64,000 bases of DNA from Semisulcospira habei. Taxonomy: Eukaryota > Mollusca > Gastropoda > Semisulcospiridae. Shown in pieces: positions 1-12,155 of this stretch. The stretch is from positions 136,836,640 through 136,900,639 of the forward strand of contig BTPG01000003.1 in assembly GCA_036245525.1 (NCBI GenBank), written 5' to 3'. The notes beneath the pieces were generated by a model. That model made no database searches and was not told the DNA's origin. It was given only the letters and a program-made list of their open reading frames with translations. A program made the position numbers and the translations under genes. Every line of letters begins with the position of its first letter. Within the stretch, counting starts at the first letter, position 1.

Positions 1-840
1 ATACAGCAATGCTTGTTTGAGCATGGCAGGAGGAATCTCCAGTCTTCTCATGATACTAAAATTTTCACGGCATCATCACTGATAATTATTTGAATTTAGG
101 CGTGACTCGGTAAGGCCGAAAATGTCAAACGGTTAAGGAACGCCGACAGGTCAGATACCTTATTATTAAGATGAAAAACGTTGAGGTGACAATCTCGTAA
201 TTTGTGTACTTTTTGTTTGCTTCTGGCCATGAGCATTTCGCCAACAACTGTATATTGTTTCACAATGAAAATAGCATCTGCAATAGCGGTGGTTGAGCAA
301 ACGTCAATCAAAGATGGAAGGCCAATGTAAAGAGAAAACAAAACAAAGAAAACAATAAAGTATGAAGACAAAATGTGATAATCAAACGTTCAGGGGGAAG
401 TATCGATGTCCGCTACCCTGAAGGAGCAATGTCAAAACTCCACGTCTGTTTAGTACTAACAGAACTTACGCCGCGGGGCACCCACAATAAAACGAATCGC
501 TGTAAATAAAACAGTCCATCAGTTTCCACAGTAAAATTTCCTGCATTGATGTCTATAGTACGGCTTAATGAACGCCGATTTAGATGAGAACGCTTAAATA
601 AAGCGTCTGACACGGAGGTGCTCAGTAGGTGAAAGCACTACATCAAAGCAGCATTTACTATAGACACTCGGTCTAGTCCGCAAAATATGTGAGAGAAGTC
701 CAGAGGTCCGGGCAAGTCAGTCGTGTATCGACAGAAGCTATAGAGATTCACACTTTTATTATGCAGTACTAACGTGCTAATTTACACTCGTGAGAAACAC
801 AGATGTAAGTGTAACCTGCATGAGGCATCTATCCTTACGA
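1..840. other. no recognised gene
   Basis: Only short unsupported reading frames are present (for example minus 96-371 and 413-613). None resembles a known family or has convincing splice borders. No repeat was recognised apart from the hairpin remnant that follows. Confidence 0.5.
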
Positions 841-897
841 GCACGTGCCGCCAACTGCAGGAGCTCATGAGGATCTATGTCTCTTGCATTTGAGGCT
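841..897. mobile_element. half of a family C hairpin element
   Basis: The sequence carries the right arm of the family C palindrome (GAGCTCATGAGGATCTATG, then TCTCTTGCA). The left arm is missing or decayed. Full copies are seen at 6482-6548, 19451-19681 and 61496-61676. Confidence 0.55.
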
Positions 898-899
898 TG

Positions 900-900
<1 letters not shown>

Positions 901-943
<43 letters not shown>
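901..943. repeat. (GA)n microsatellite
   Basis: About 20 GA units lie directly upstream of a family A hairpin. The same order, (GA)n then family A then ISG12-like exon 2, recurs at 17480-18085, so this tract belongs to a duplicated block. Confidence 0.95.
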
Positions 944-945
<2 letters not shown>

Positions 946-1029
946 TCCGGCCGACCATGTCGGCCGCCGTTGGTCCGCGCACAGCCTTTCGCTGGTCAAC
1001 GGCGGCCAGATGACCTTTAGCGCATTGGG
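944..1029. mobile_element. family A palindromic element, left-truncated
   Basis: The element keeps the GTCGGCCGCCGTTGG and CAACGGCGGCC arms and the right terminus GCGCATTGGG. The outer left arm has been replaced by the (GA)n tract. It is homologous to 17596-17699. Confidence 0.75.
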
Positions 1030-1345
1030 AAACAGCTACTGAAATTCGCGAACTTCTGATTATCTTTGATACTTACAGAGGATGTACTTGAGTTCATAAA
1101 TCCTGTCAATCATAAAATGCAGCGGCGTTGGTTCGATAACACAGCAGTTTACGCTGTATTGGCATGCACGTTAGTATTTCCCGTTGCCATCTTTCACCAT
1201 GTGACCTGACTTGAACGTCTTGTGTCTGCAGGCCGCTCTTGGGCTGCATGAGTGGCAACTACGGGCTATGGGGCGGGGGCACTTGCTGAGGCCCACAGAG
1301 TGCGGGTGCGGCGGGGTTCTCTGCCGCTACAAGCGGCGTGGGGCT
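1030..1345 (+). pseudogene. broken exon 2 of an ISG12/IFI27-like gene with intron remnant
   Basis: The stretch aligns over its whole length with 17718-18030: intron sequence, an AG acceptor at 1230-1231, then exon sequence from 1232. The coding part retains the VATTGYGAGALA core of the Ifi-6-16 domain. A short deletion after the first residues creates an in-frame TGA, and an extra base near GAGGCCCACAGAG shifts the frame, so the exon cannot encode the domain. No equivalent of the upstream exon was found before it. It is read as a partial duplication of the gene at 16.9-24.4 kb that has lost function. The (GA)n tract and family A hairpin came with the duplication. Confidence 0.75.
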
Positions 1346-1927
1346 GACCAGGGTGACCCTGCGGGGAACTGAAAAGTAGTTAACCCCACCCAAGTCACAG
1401 TCACCCAGGGCAGACCCGGGTGGGGGGCGAGTAAATAGGAGAGGTAAGGCAGGGACGGATTTGAAGGGGGTGGGGGGGAGTGGTAAAAATGTTGACGCAC
1501 GCTTGGCATACACGGAGAGTCGCCCGCACCCTTCCATCCCCCCACCCCCTCCCCGATGCAGCCGATGTTGTCCCGATGATTGTTTGTTTCCTGGATGACT
1601 AGCCTGGCATCTTGAAAGGCGCCAAGCTAAGCTGACACTGCCCCTGAACTCTCACAGTCGTTAAAGGACAGCAGTTTCCCCTCTATTCCTAACATCCCCC
1701 TCCCTCTCAACACTCCTCCCCCCCCTCCGCCCCCCCTCTCCCCCCCCCCCCCGTCAATATTAAGACTGGATCTGGGGGTGAAAATGTTTAACATAAGTTA
1801 ATGATAATTATGCACTTGCATCTGTCTTCAATGCACTGGTCAAGAGTAATGGAAATAAAAGAGCCGAAAGCCGGTTCCGCGAGTGTCGTCTATACCGGCA
1901 ATTGAAGGAATAAATGACGGAACATCT
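1346..1927. other. non-coding, homopolymer-rich, with a family B scrap
   Basis: There are G and C runs at about 1468-1480 and 1676-1752. A decayed family B core lies at about 1602-1660 (GGCGCCAAGCTAAGCTG, then a 'cccctgaactctcac' flank). The minus ORFs over the G-rich part are compositional. Confidence 0.5.
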
Positions 1928-2066
1928 GCAGAAAATATGAGATACTTTCATAACTACAGAAAATATGAGACACCTGTATAACTGCAGCAAATATAAGATA
2001 CTTGCGTAACTACAGACAATATGAGATAAATTGAATAACTACAGAAAATATGAGATACTTGCATAC
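1928..2066. repeat. 28-bp minisatellite, about five units
   Basis: Units of the type 'cagaaaatatgagatac' followed by 'ttgcataacta' repeat five times with a few substitutions per unit. Unit boundaries are roughly 28 bp apart. No coding frame is maintained. Confidence 0.8.
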
Positions 2067-3628
2067 CTTTGTGTGTGTGGAAAGTCATGTATTTGTTTCT
2101 GCAAGCAATAGGCCCTGCAAGATTTAGTTTTTTGACCATACCGCACAAACAATTCAAAATAGTTCATGATAAATTTACAGAATTCGTTGTTTGAGTGTTC
2201 AGTTGAGACAGAGACTGTTGTTTGCATAATTTGCTGCTTGTGCGTTTGTATGTTCGTACAAATGCAAATTTGCATATTTTCCCTTTTAACGCGTAATCGT
2301 CAGAATCTATAGAGATACTTTTGAGTTGCTGTGTTTGCCTACAAAAATGCCAGTTTATCAGTATGTTTTATCAACTGTTTTCCGCAAGTTTTGCATATGT
2401 CCGGCCAAGGTCAAAGGTCGCAATAGTGTTTAAATACCTGTCAGGGTAAGCAATACATTACACACAACATCTGTTCACACAAGCAGTTCATGTTTGTGTC
2501 TCAGGACATGTAAGATGACGTTATGCCTATCAAACAACCGCTATTGATCAAGGATGAGGTAAAATAAAGGTTACTGAAAGGCTGTGCTGAACAATTTCAC
2601 ATCGGAATACTCTCGTAAAATATAGAAGCCAGAGATTTATACTTGACACAACACTTTAGGTAGCACTTTAAAAAAAATATCATTTTGGCTGACCTTTCTC
2701 AAAGGCCGAGGACACACTAAAACGAAAACAATCATCATTTTTCTAGGTTTTTTTTTCTCCAGATGCTATTACAGTTGTACACATTTAGAGGTCAAACATG
2801 GACCACAGGTTGCTTTGGAGAAGGCATTTATGTGCGTGCTTGGTTTGTGGACTAGTCTGATAGGTTAGTTAGTTAGTTAGGCCTACTTGGGTTTAACGCC
2901 GAGCAGGCGACTAAGGCCATCTCACGGCGGTAGTCTCAGTGATAGGTCAAGGGAACAAGAGGTCAACACATACATAATAATGCCTGCTTTCAGACAAAAT
3001 CTCAGGTATTTTAGCCAATTTTAATAAGATTTTATCTTACAAATAGCTTATAGTAAGATATGCCCATGCATAAAAATTTGGGTGATTTCTCTGAAAGGTC
3101 ATGGCGGGTCAAATATATATGGAATCAAAATACCTAAGTTTATGCAATGTATTTTTTTCCAGGTTCCTTTTGTAGGCGATATCAATGAAACACGTTCAAT
3201 GACTTGGCTCATACACATCTTTGAATTGTTCACTGTAAGCGGAACTGCCATGATAACGTTTTGCGAATCCCTATCGGTGAGGCCAAGTCACGTCGGCCAT
3301 ACTTAGTTTTGGTCTGCTTATGCAAAGTCTCAGATTCTATTCGACCGATTTGGTTTAAATTTGGTGAAATAGTAGATATTAAGCACAAAAATGTTGAGGT
3401 GCAAGAAATGCATCGGTCTGTGTAAGCCGTCACCCAAACAATCGATATACAGGATATGGTCAGTGACGGTCGTTTTTAATATTGGTTGCAGCTATGGTAA
3501 CATTAAGCAAAATCTTCGATGCCCCAGGTGCAGAATTTTCTTCTATTACGATTTTATAGCGCCATGCCAAATAGTTTCAGATCGGCACATAATGGGCAAA
3601 GAAGAAAACCTGACATGACTCTGACACC
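2067..3628. other. AT-rich non-coding region with scattered repeat scraps
   Basis: The region contains a (GTTA)n run near 2866-2880 followed by a piece ending 'ctcacggcgg', which resembles one at 53955-53985. AGGTCA/TGACCT-bearing sequence near 2690 and 3097 belongs to the family expanded at 26.8-27.6 kb. No gene is recognised. Confidence 0.45.
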
Positions 3629-3736
3629 GGCTTGGCAAAAGGCCATCGGGCCGATGTCGACCGCCGTTGGCCCGCGCACGTCTGTGCGCAGGACAACGGC
3701 GGCCAGCATCGGCCCAATGGCCTTTTGCGCATTGGG
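3629..3736. mobile_element. family A palindromic element
   Basis: A near-perfect palindrome of about 105 bp. AAAAGGCCATCGGGCCGA on the left pairs with TCGGCCCAATGGCCTTTT on the right, around a central GCGCACGTCTGTGCGC. The loop is essentially absent. Confidence 0.85.
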
Positions 3737-3802
3737 TATCGGCGGGTTTTCGTGCGTCATGTGACTTGGCAGCGACACTGAACGTCTCTGCCGTAGCAAA
3801 GC

Positions 3803-4597
3803 GGCATAGGGGCCTGACGAATTGTGCTTTGACTAAATGAAAATCCGCTGCGCCACCGGGTGCGCGCCACTGCGTCCACTAGCTCAATTCAGAATACAAG
3901 GGAGGAAACGAAAGGCACGCAAAGCGGTGAAGCACTGTGATCCCAGAGCAGTTTTCAACCCTAGAAGCAACCATCCGCCTAAAACCTCGAACTGAACAAA
4001 CTCAGTAGATTTGCTACAAATGTATACCAACCTTGTCCAGGGATCAAAACTGATAGTTCAGTATCAAAGCTTTTTGCACAGTCAAGCATCATTTTAGCAG
4101 ACGTCCATGTGTTGGGTTTTAGATGTGGCCGGAAATACACCTCATGCTCATTTTTTATTGGGTTATGTTGAATTAGCATATCCAATGAAATTAAAACTAA
4201 TGATGATCTTCGGCCATCGACATGAACGTGCACGCTTAGGTACGTATTTCGCCCAGCCAGAAAAGCTCTATTTTAATGGAGTTTGGCTTAAACACTGCTC
4301 AGCTGTTAATATCTTTTCGAGAAATTCGATTTGACTTTTGAGTAAACAAGGCAGAAACTAATGGATACAGCAGTGTAGAGTGGCCCTCTTTCACGGCACT
4401 CTACTAAAGGGTTTAAGGTTGAACTCTAGACGTTGAGAAAGAGGTCCGGGATACTTCCGACAAAGCTAGAATTTCGCGCGTGCCTTTCGTTTCACCCTTG
4501 TATTCTCAATAATATTATTGAGCTAGTGGACGCGGTGGCGCAGCGCATTTGCATTTAGTTAGAGCACCACTCGTCAGGCCCCTATGCTAGGCGGCTG
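3803..4597. mobile_element. non-autonomous element with ~130-bp terminal inverted repeats
   Basis: The left segment (about 3805-3940) is the reverse complement of the right segment (about 4465-4597). Shared blocks include GCATAGGGGCCTGACGA, GCTGCGCCACC, CGTCCACTAGCTCAAT and GAAACGAAAGGCACGC. The ~520-bp interior has no recognised coding sequence. This layout is typical of a non-autonomous DNA transposon. The exact termini and target duplication are unresolved. Confidence 0.7.
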
Positions 4598-4905
4598 TAC
4601 TGTGCTGCTTAATTAAAACTGACTCGGCTCACGCAAGTGGCTTCATCCGGACACGCTACAGGCGCCAAAAAGCAGTTACACACGACACAGCACAAAGGAA
4701 TACAGTCGGTGCCGTGGTAACACCAAAGATCTATGTATATAGGATATTTGGTAACTGACACGCAGGGCAAATCGGCCTCTCTGTTTGTCAGTACTGAATA
4801 ACAAAACAGCAGCGAGACGCAGCGTAAAGTATTCAAAAGCTGCAGCTGGAGAATGAGGATGTACTAGGTGCAAGAGTTACACACCTACACTGACTCGGCT
4901 GGCAA

Positions 4906-5154
4906 GTGAATACGCTACGAATGGAATTTCCGGGGCCTGACGCAGTCCAGGAGTACACAAGGCAGGGATCACAAAGAAAGTCCACAGAAAAATTTCGATG
5001 GCCAAATCCTAAAGCCAAAGCCAGGCTGAGAGTCCGTAAGAATGTGATAAGTCAAGACGAACAGGCTCAGAGTCAACAAGGAGGCGATAAAGAGAAACAA
5101 GAAAATGGCAATGACAGTCCACAAGATAGTGATCTTGTAGTCGAGGAACACTAA
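4906..5154 (+). CDS. charged, Gln-rich ORF of unknown function
   Basis: This 82-residue frame has a basic first half (RWPNPKAKARLRVRK) and an acidic, Gln-rich second half (QDEQAQSQQGGDKEKQ, then EEH). The motif 'caggctcagagtcaaca' recurs about 140 bp further on in another frame, so the region has expanded by repetition and then decayed. A family A hairpin follows at 5459, as one does after the repeat-tail exon of the ISG12-like gene at 24 kb. It may therefore be the decayed tail exon of the truncated paralogue at 1.2 kb. That is inference; no clear splice acceptor links it. A chance ORF is also possible. Confidence 0.3.
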   Translation: MNTLRMEFPGPDAVQEYTRQGSQRKSTEKFRWPNPKAKARLRVRKNVISQDEQAQSQQGGDKEKQENGNDSPQDSDLVVEEH

Positions 5155-5458
5155 GGCAGGTTCAGAGTCGGTCCACAAGCCGAAAGTGATCTCGAGGATC
5201 AGGCTCAGAGTCAACAAGAAAGTGATCGCGAAAAATCAAGCTGAAAGCCAACATGATAAGGAACAGTCTGACAGTCAACATGCAAGAGCATGATGACGGC
5301 GAAAATAACCAGAATGACGGTGAGAATGCAAAGGACACACTGCAGCAGTTCGGGGGGTATGGTAGAAGGCGAGATGTTTTTGCAGTCAATAGTGCTCTCA
5401 ACACTCGAGTGTGCCCCCCCCCCCCCCCACACCCCCGCCCCCCATTTCATGCACCCAG

Positions 5459-5570
5459 CCCCAATAGCAAAAGTTCTTCGGGCCGACGTCGGCCGCAGTT
5501 ACACGCTGCACAGCCGTGTGCGGGCCAACTGCAGCCGTCTTCGGCCCAACTGAGGACCTTTGCGCGCTGG
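5459..5570. mobile_element. family A palindromic element
   Basis: The left arm begins CCCCAATAGCAAAAG and continues GGGCCGACGTCGGCCGCAGTT. The right arm carries AACTGCAGCCGTCTTCGGCCC. Several substitutions make it an older copy than those at 3629 and 24439. Confidence 0.75.
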
Positions 5571-6481
5571 CTTTTGTACTGTTTACAGTAAGGAAGGCTC
5601 GAAGTTACGTCTCTTGCTTTGTGCCATCGCTTTTTGAGGCCTTGCACCATCGCCAGCTGTCGTCGCCCGCGCCGCAGTGCCGCTTGTCTGCGAACCTGAC
5701 AGTACGACTAATTTTGGGGTAATTACGTGCCAAGTAATGCTGTAGGGATCCATTCTGCTGCATTTTCAGTTGAGGGCGGAAGACATTTAGTCAGCACTCC
5801 AACATAAGCACCCACTAGAAAAAAAGTCATATTCATCATAATATTTATTGCTATATTGATTATTTTTTTATTTATTGCTCAGACTTTATGCTGGATGTGC
5901 AAGCGCGTTCTTTTCCGTCGATCATGGAGTAAAAGACGAGTAACTCCTGAAACCGAAAGAACATCGAAGTGGCTATTTTAGCGCATAACCAGGCCGGCGA
6001 ACACCTGTCTAGTTGACCGGCGGGTTTTCACATGTTAGCCGCCCCCCCCCCCCCTTCCCCGCCCCTCCCCTCCCGCATACACACATGCACCTCAGTCCCT
6101 AATCAGTCGGGTCATTCAATTGTTTTTCAGACAGTTGACTATACATAACCGTTTAAAATCTTCCTACGCCACAGATGAAGATTTATAAATGCGAGCACCT
6201 AAATCTTAAACTGATCATCCTTAGTAAATTAACGCTTGTTGCATTCCGTCCTCGGCAATGCATCTTTAATCTGTATTTAAATTTATGATTTTTTTTATAC
6301 TCCTGACATGATCATCAATTCGCTATATTTCAAGCCAATAAAGCTTGCAGAAATCGACATGACAACATGGTCTTTAACCAGTTCAGTGCCAGCCGACGCA
6401 AACTGTGTTTCTGCAGTCTTCGTCAATTCAACACCAGAAAACCCTACATGGCACAGGAACATGGATTCAAAGTGGCGACAG
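5571..6481. other. no recognised gene
   Basis: The region holds C-rich runs (about 6036-6064) and AT-rich sequence. Short ORFs on both strands at 6295-6567 overlap the following hairpin and have no family resemblance. Confidence 0.45.
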
Positions 6482-6548
6482 CAAGAGGCATAGATCCTCA
6501 TGAGCCCCCGCAACTGCGGGGGCTTATGAGGATTTATGCCTCTTTGCA
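6482..6548. mobile_element. family C hairpin core
   Basis: An almost perfect palindrome: GAGGCATAGATCCTCATGAG and CCCCCGCAACTGCGGGGG form the stem and tip, mirrored by CTTATGAGGATTTATGCCTC. Confidence 0.85.
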
Positions 6549-6733
6549 GATGGGCTGTGCAAGACATTTTGCTGTGTTGGCTTCCTACTTGAAAACCCTT
6601 CTCCTATTACATGTAAAGTCAGTGCCAGTGTCATAATATGAAAACATTGAATCATGCTTTAATAAAGCAATGGATTTCTATTTCATGTTCTTCAATCAGA
6701 GAGTAGTGACAGGCATCTTTTGTTAACCGGTCT

Positions 6734-6809
6734 TTGGCTGTCGGCATCGGTTTTGTGGCGCCTAATTCCTGCGGGAATCATCGCCACAAATCCTGCTACC
6801 GACAGCCAA
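6734..6809. repeat. inverted repeat (hairpin)
   Basis: TTGGCTGTCGG and TTTTGTGGCG on the left are mirrored by CGCCACAAA and CCGACAGCCAA on the right around a ~20-bp loop. It is unlike families A-C. A TTAACCGG lies just upstream. Confidence 0.7.
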
Positions 6810-6963
6810 TGCAGTCATATGCGCTGGTCTGTGATTCAGTTCAAGTTTGTGTCACTCTTTCAGCAGTTGTGTCACAGTGCTCGCGAGCGGTGTCCCATCA
6901 TGCGGCGACACAACCACCGTTTTCAACGCCATAAATGTATGCCTGACCAGTTACGGGTGATCA

Positions 6964-7030
6964 TTGCCGCGTCATTACTCGCCTCCTACTACCCGTGTTA
7001 GTAGGAGCGGGTGAGCAATGAGGCAACGAG
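6964..7030. repeat. inverted repeat (hairpin)
   Basis: TTGCCGCGTCATTACTCGC and CTCCTACTA pair with TAGTAGGAGCGGGTGAGCAATGAGGCAA around a 'cccgtgt' loop. It abuts the left end of the large inverted-repeat domain. Confidence 0.7.
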
Positions 7031-7040
7031 GTACTTTTTA

Positions 7041-8413
7041 AGTCCCTTCTATTTATAGAATGGACTTTTTAGGACGGGTCGCGGTGGGGCGAGTTTAATA
7101 GCATGTCCATGATGTCAAAGGCGGGCAGGCTAAACCTCTAACAATTGAAGTAACAACTGAGATAAAAATTACGTCATGTCTAGTTACGCTAACCTCGCTG
7201 CTAAACGTACATTTGGCGCGAAGCGCCGTATGTGCGGCGTATGTATCTATGTGCGTATGTATGTGTGTGCGTATGTATGTAAACAAGAGAATCTCCGACA
7301 TTTCTGTACACACAAGCTTGAAAATGACTTGGCGAAATACTTTCTTAAGTGGGTGCTAAGAGAGCCTCCGAGCATATTGTAATTGAATGTCTCATTGAAG
7401 ACATAAACAACCGTTTATAGGAAGTCGGTTGACCCAGATTAGAGTAAGTAATTTTTGTTATATTTACTTGAACTTTTGCATATAGCTAGTTTGGAGAAAG
7501 ACATTGGATGAGTTCGTTAGCCAGCTTTGTATCCTTTCAACTTCTTTAGTAAAAATTTATTCTTTTCTGAAAAGAATTAAAACACTAAAAAAACCTTTAC
7601 TTCTAGGCACACATCGACGCGCTTTCAGAAGAGCATGCAGGTGGCCCGTGTACTTAGTATATCATGTAGCTAGAGGTAAAGTCAACCTGCTCACGGCTTT
7701 CACACAAATTATAGCAAGACTGAAATTGTACCGTGAAGTTCTAGTTTTGTCACCATTTTAAAGTCCCTTCTATTTATAGAAGGGACTTTTTAGGACGAGT
7801 CGTGGAGAGGCGAATTTAATAACATGTCCATGATGTCAAAGACGGGCAGGCTAAACCTCTAACAATTGAAGTAACAAGAGAAAAATTACGTCATGTCTAG
7901 TTACGCTAACCTCGCTGCTGAACGTACATCAGTTTGGCGCGAAGCGCCGTATGTGCGTATGTATGTGCGTATGTATGTGTGTGTGTCCGTATGTATGTAG
8001 ACAAGAGAATCTCCGATATTTCTGTACACACAAGCTTGTAACTTGGCAAAATACTTTCTTATTATTATTAAGTGGGTGGCTAAGAGAGCCTCCGAGCATA
8101 TTGTAATTGAATGTCTCATTGAAGACTCACATACACAACCGTTTATAAAAAGTCGGCTGACCCAGATTATAGTCCGTAATTTTTGTCATATTTACTTGAA
8201 CCTTTGCATCTAGACATGGAAAAAGACATTGGATGAGTTCATTAGCCAGCTTTGTATCCTTTCAACTTCTTTAGTAAAAGTTAATTCTTTTCAGAAAATA
8301 ATTAAAACAGTAAAAACCTTAACTTCTAGAGAAAGTCAGACAGTGCCGCCTGTGACGAAAAACTGAGAAGCAACTCCGTCACCACGCAGACACTGATACT
8401 CTAAATATGATGT

Positions 8414-8415
<2 letters not shown>
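7041..8415. repeat. element D, two tandem units (left arm of a large inverted repeat)
   Basis: Two diverged direct copies start at the palindrome AAGTCCCTTCTATTTATAG (7041 and 7761). Each contains 'aattacgtcatgtctagtta', GCGAAGCGCCGTATGTGCG with a (TATG)n stretch, 'gagcctccgagcatattg' and 'ggatgagttcgttagccagc'. The second unit continues beyond the LINE insertion at 10480-10750. Reverse-complement copies lie at 11030-12130 and 14821-16080. No protein is encoded. The class is unknown; its size and inverted arrangement suggest a foldback-type element or repeated locus rearrangement. Confidence 0.7.

Positions 8416-8506
<91 letters not shown>
8416..8506. repeat. (CT)n microsatellite, left flank of a LINE
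   Basis: About 45 CT units lie directly before the 5'-truncated LINE. The same repeat resumes straight after the LINE's 3' end (10379-10479). Confidence 0.95.
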
Positions 8507-10750
<2,244 letters not shown>

Positions 10751-10759
10751 AGATCACGT

Positions 10760-11045
10760 TAAATATAAAACAAGATGGGATGAACCATAACCCACAAAGT
10801 CCCTTCTATTTGAGAGCTGTCTTCGTTGTAAAGGGTTTTTGTCTTTGACTTGATTCTGATGTTGAAATGTCTCCTTTTGAAAAAACCTCGCAGATGTGCT
10901 AATGCGCCAAGTGAACTATATAAGGGGCGTGCACAGCACATACGCGTCATTGGTTTGTCAGACGTCATTTGTCGTGACGTATTTTTTTGTTTTTACGTAA
11001 TTTTATATTTAACGTAATATGAGTTTCGCTTTCGCTTCAAGACTT
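10760..11045 (-). promoter_or_regulatory. promoter-like module with ISRE, CRE-like, CCAAT and TATA motifs
   Basis: Read on the minus strand, the order is: a perfect ISRE match GAAAGCGAAACT (11022-11033), an ATGACGTC-type CRE-like site, CCAATGACGCG, then CTTATATAG about 25-35 bases before a possible start. The motifs are seen directly; that they work is inference. The segment is the centre of the large inverted repeat, and a diverged plus-strand copy lies just upstream of the ISG12-like gene (16430-16740). No coding exon follows it on the minus strand before the LINE. It may be an orphaned promoter copy. Confidence 0.5.
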
Positions 11046-11526
11046 GGGAAATTGGTGACAAAACTAGAATTTCACGGTGTAATTTCAGTCTTGCTATAAT
11101 TTGTGTGAAAGCAGGTTGACTTTACCTAGCTACATGCTATACATGCTCTTCTGAAAGCGCGTCGATGTGTATGTGTGTGCGTGCGTGCATGCCCGCAATC
11201 CAAACATCCTCAAGAGGCATAGATTTTCATGCGCCCTCCTGGAACATGAGGATCTATGCCTCTTGGAGATGCACGCATATGTGAGAGAAAGAACGAACAA
11301 GCTAGAGAGAGAATTACGTCATATTTAGAGTATGTCTGCGTGGTGACCGCCACTGTCTGACTTTCTCCAGATGTTAAGACTTTTTACTGTTTTATTTTTT
11401 TTTCTGAAAAGAATTAATTTTTACTGAAGAAGTTGAAAGGGTACAAAGCTGGCTAACGAACTCATCCAATGTCTTTCTCCAAACTAGTTATATGGGGTCA
11501 CCTGAATGCTCTTCTGAAAGCGTGAC

Positions 11527-11604
<78 letters not shown>

Positions 11605-12130
11605 AGTGTGTGCATGCGCGCGCGCTCCAAATATCAAGCGCGCATGTCTGTGAGAAAGAGAGAAAGGGTCGGGCGCTAGAGAGAATTACGTCATATTTAG
11701 AGTATTACGTCAATGTTTGCGTGGTGACGAAATTGCATCTTTTACGTCACCGCCACAGTCTGACTATCTTTAGAATTAGAAGTCAAGTTTTTTTTTTTAC
11801 TGTTTTAATTCTTTTCTGAAAAGAATTAATATTTACTCAAGAAGTTGAAAGAATACAAAGCTGACTAACGAACTCATCCAATGTCTTTCTCCAAACTAGC
11901 TATATGCAAAGGTTCAAGTAAATATGACCAAAATTACGGACTTTAATCTGGGTCAACCGACTTTCTATAAACGGTTGTTTATGTCTTCAATGAGACAATT
12001 ACAATATGCTCGGAGGCTCTCTTAGCCACCCACTTAAGAAAGTATTTTGCCAAGTTTCAAGCTTGTGTGTACAGAAATATCGGAGATTCTTTTGTTTACA
12101 TACATACGCACACATATACATAGATACATA
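11030..12130. repeat. element D, inverted right arm (proximal part)
   Basis: It is the reverse complement of 7041-8415 and 10480-10750, with the same blocks in reverse order. A family C hairpin lies at 11210-11265 and a (TG)n tract at 11528-11601. The 'gaagttgaaag...gaactcatccaatgtc' block occurs twice (about 11435 and 11845), so this arm also holds two partial units. It is interrupted at 12131 by a Tc1-like element. Confidence 0.75.
11528..11601. repeat. (TG)n microsatellite
   Basis: About 36 TG units lie inside the inverted arm of element D. Confidence 0.95.
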
Positions 12131-12155
12131 TACTAATAGGCAAAACTTAAGGGCA

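Noticed and set aside
1928..2066. CRISPR-like array
   Set aside because: The 28-bp units are contiguous with no spacers, and the DNA is eukaryotic.
5949..5962. GAAACCGAAAGA, an IRF-element-like match
   Set aside because: It is a single short match with no neighbouring promoter motifs or gene; probably chance.
10759..10968. 69-codon minus ORF in the promoter-like module
   Set aside because: It spans the TATA and leader region, is not conserved as a frame in the copy at 16.4-16.7 kb and has no homologue known to me.
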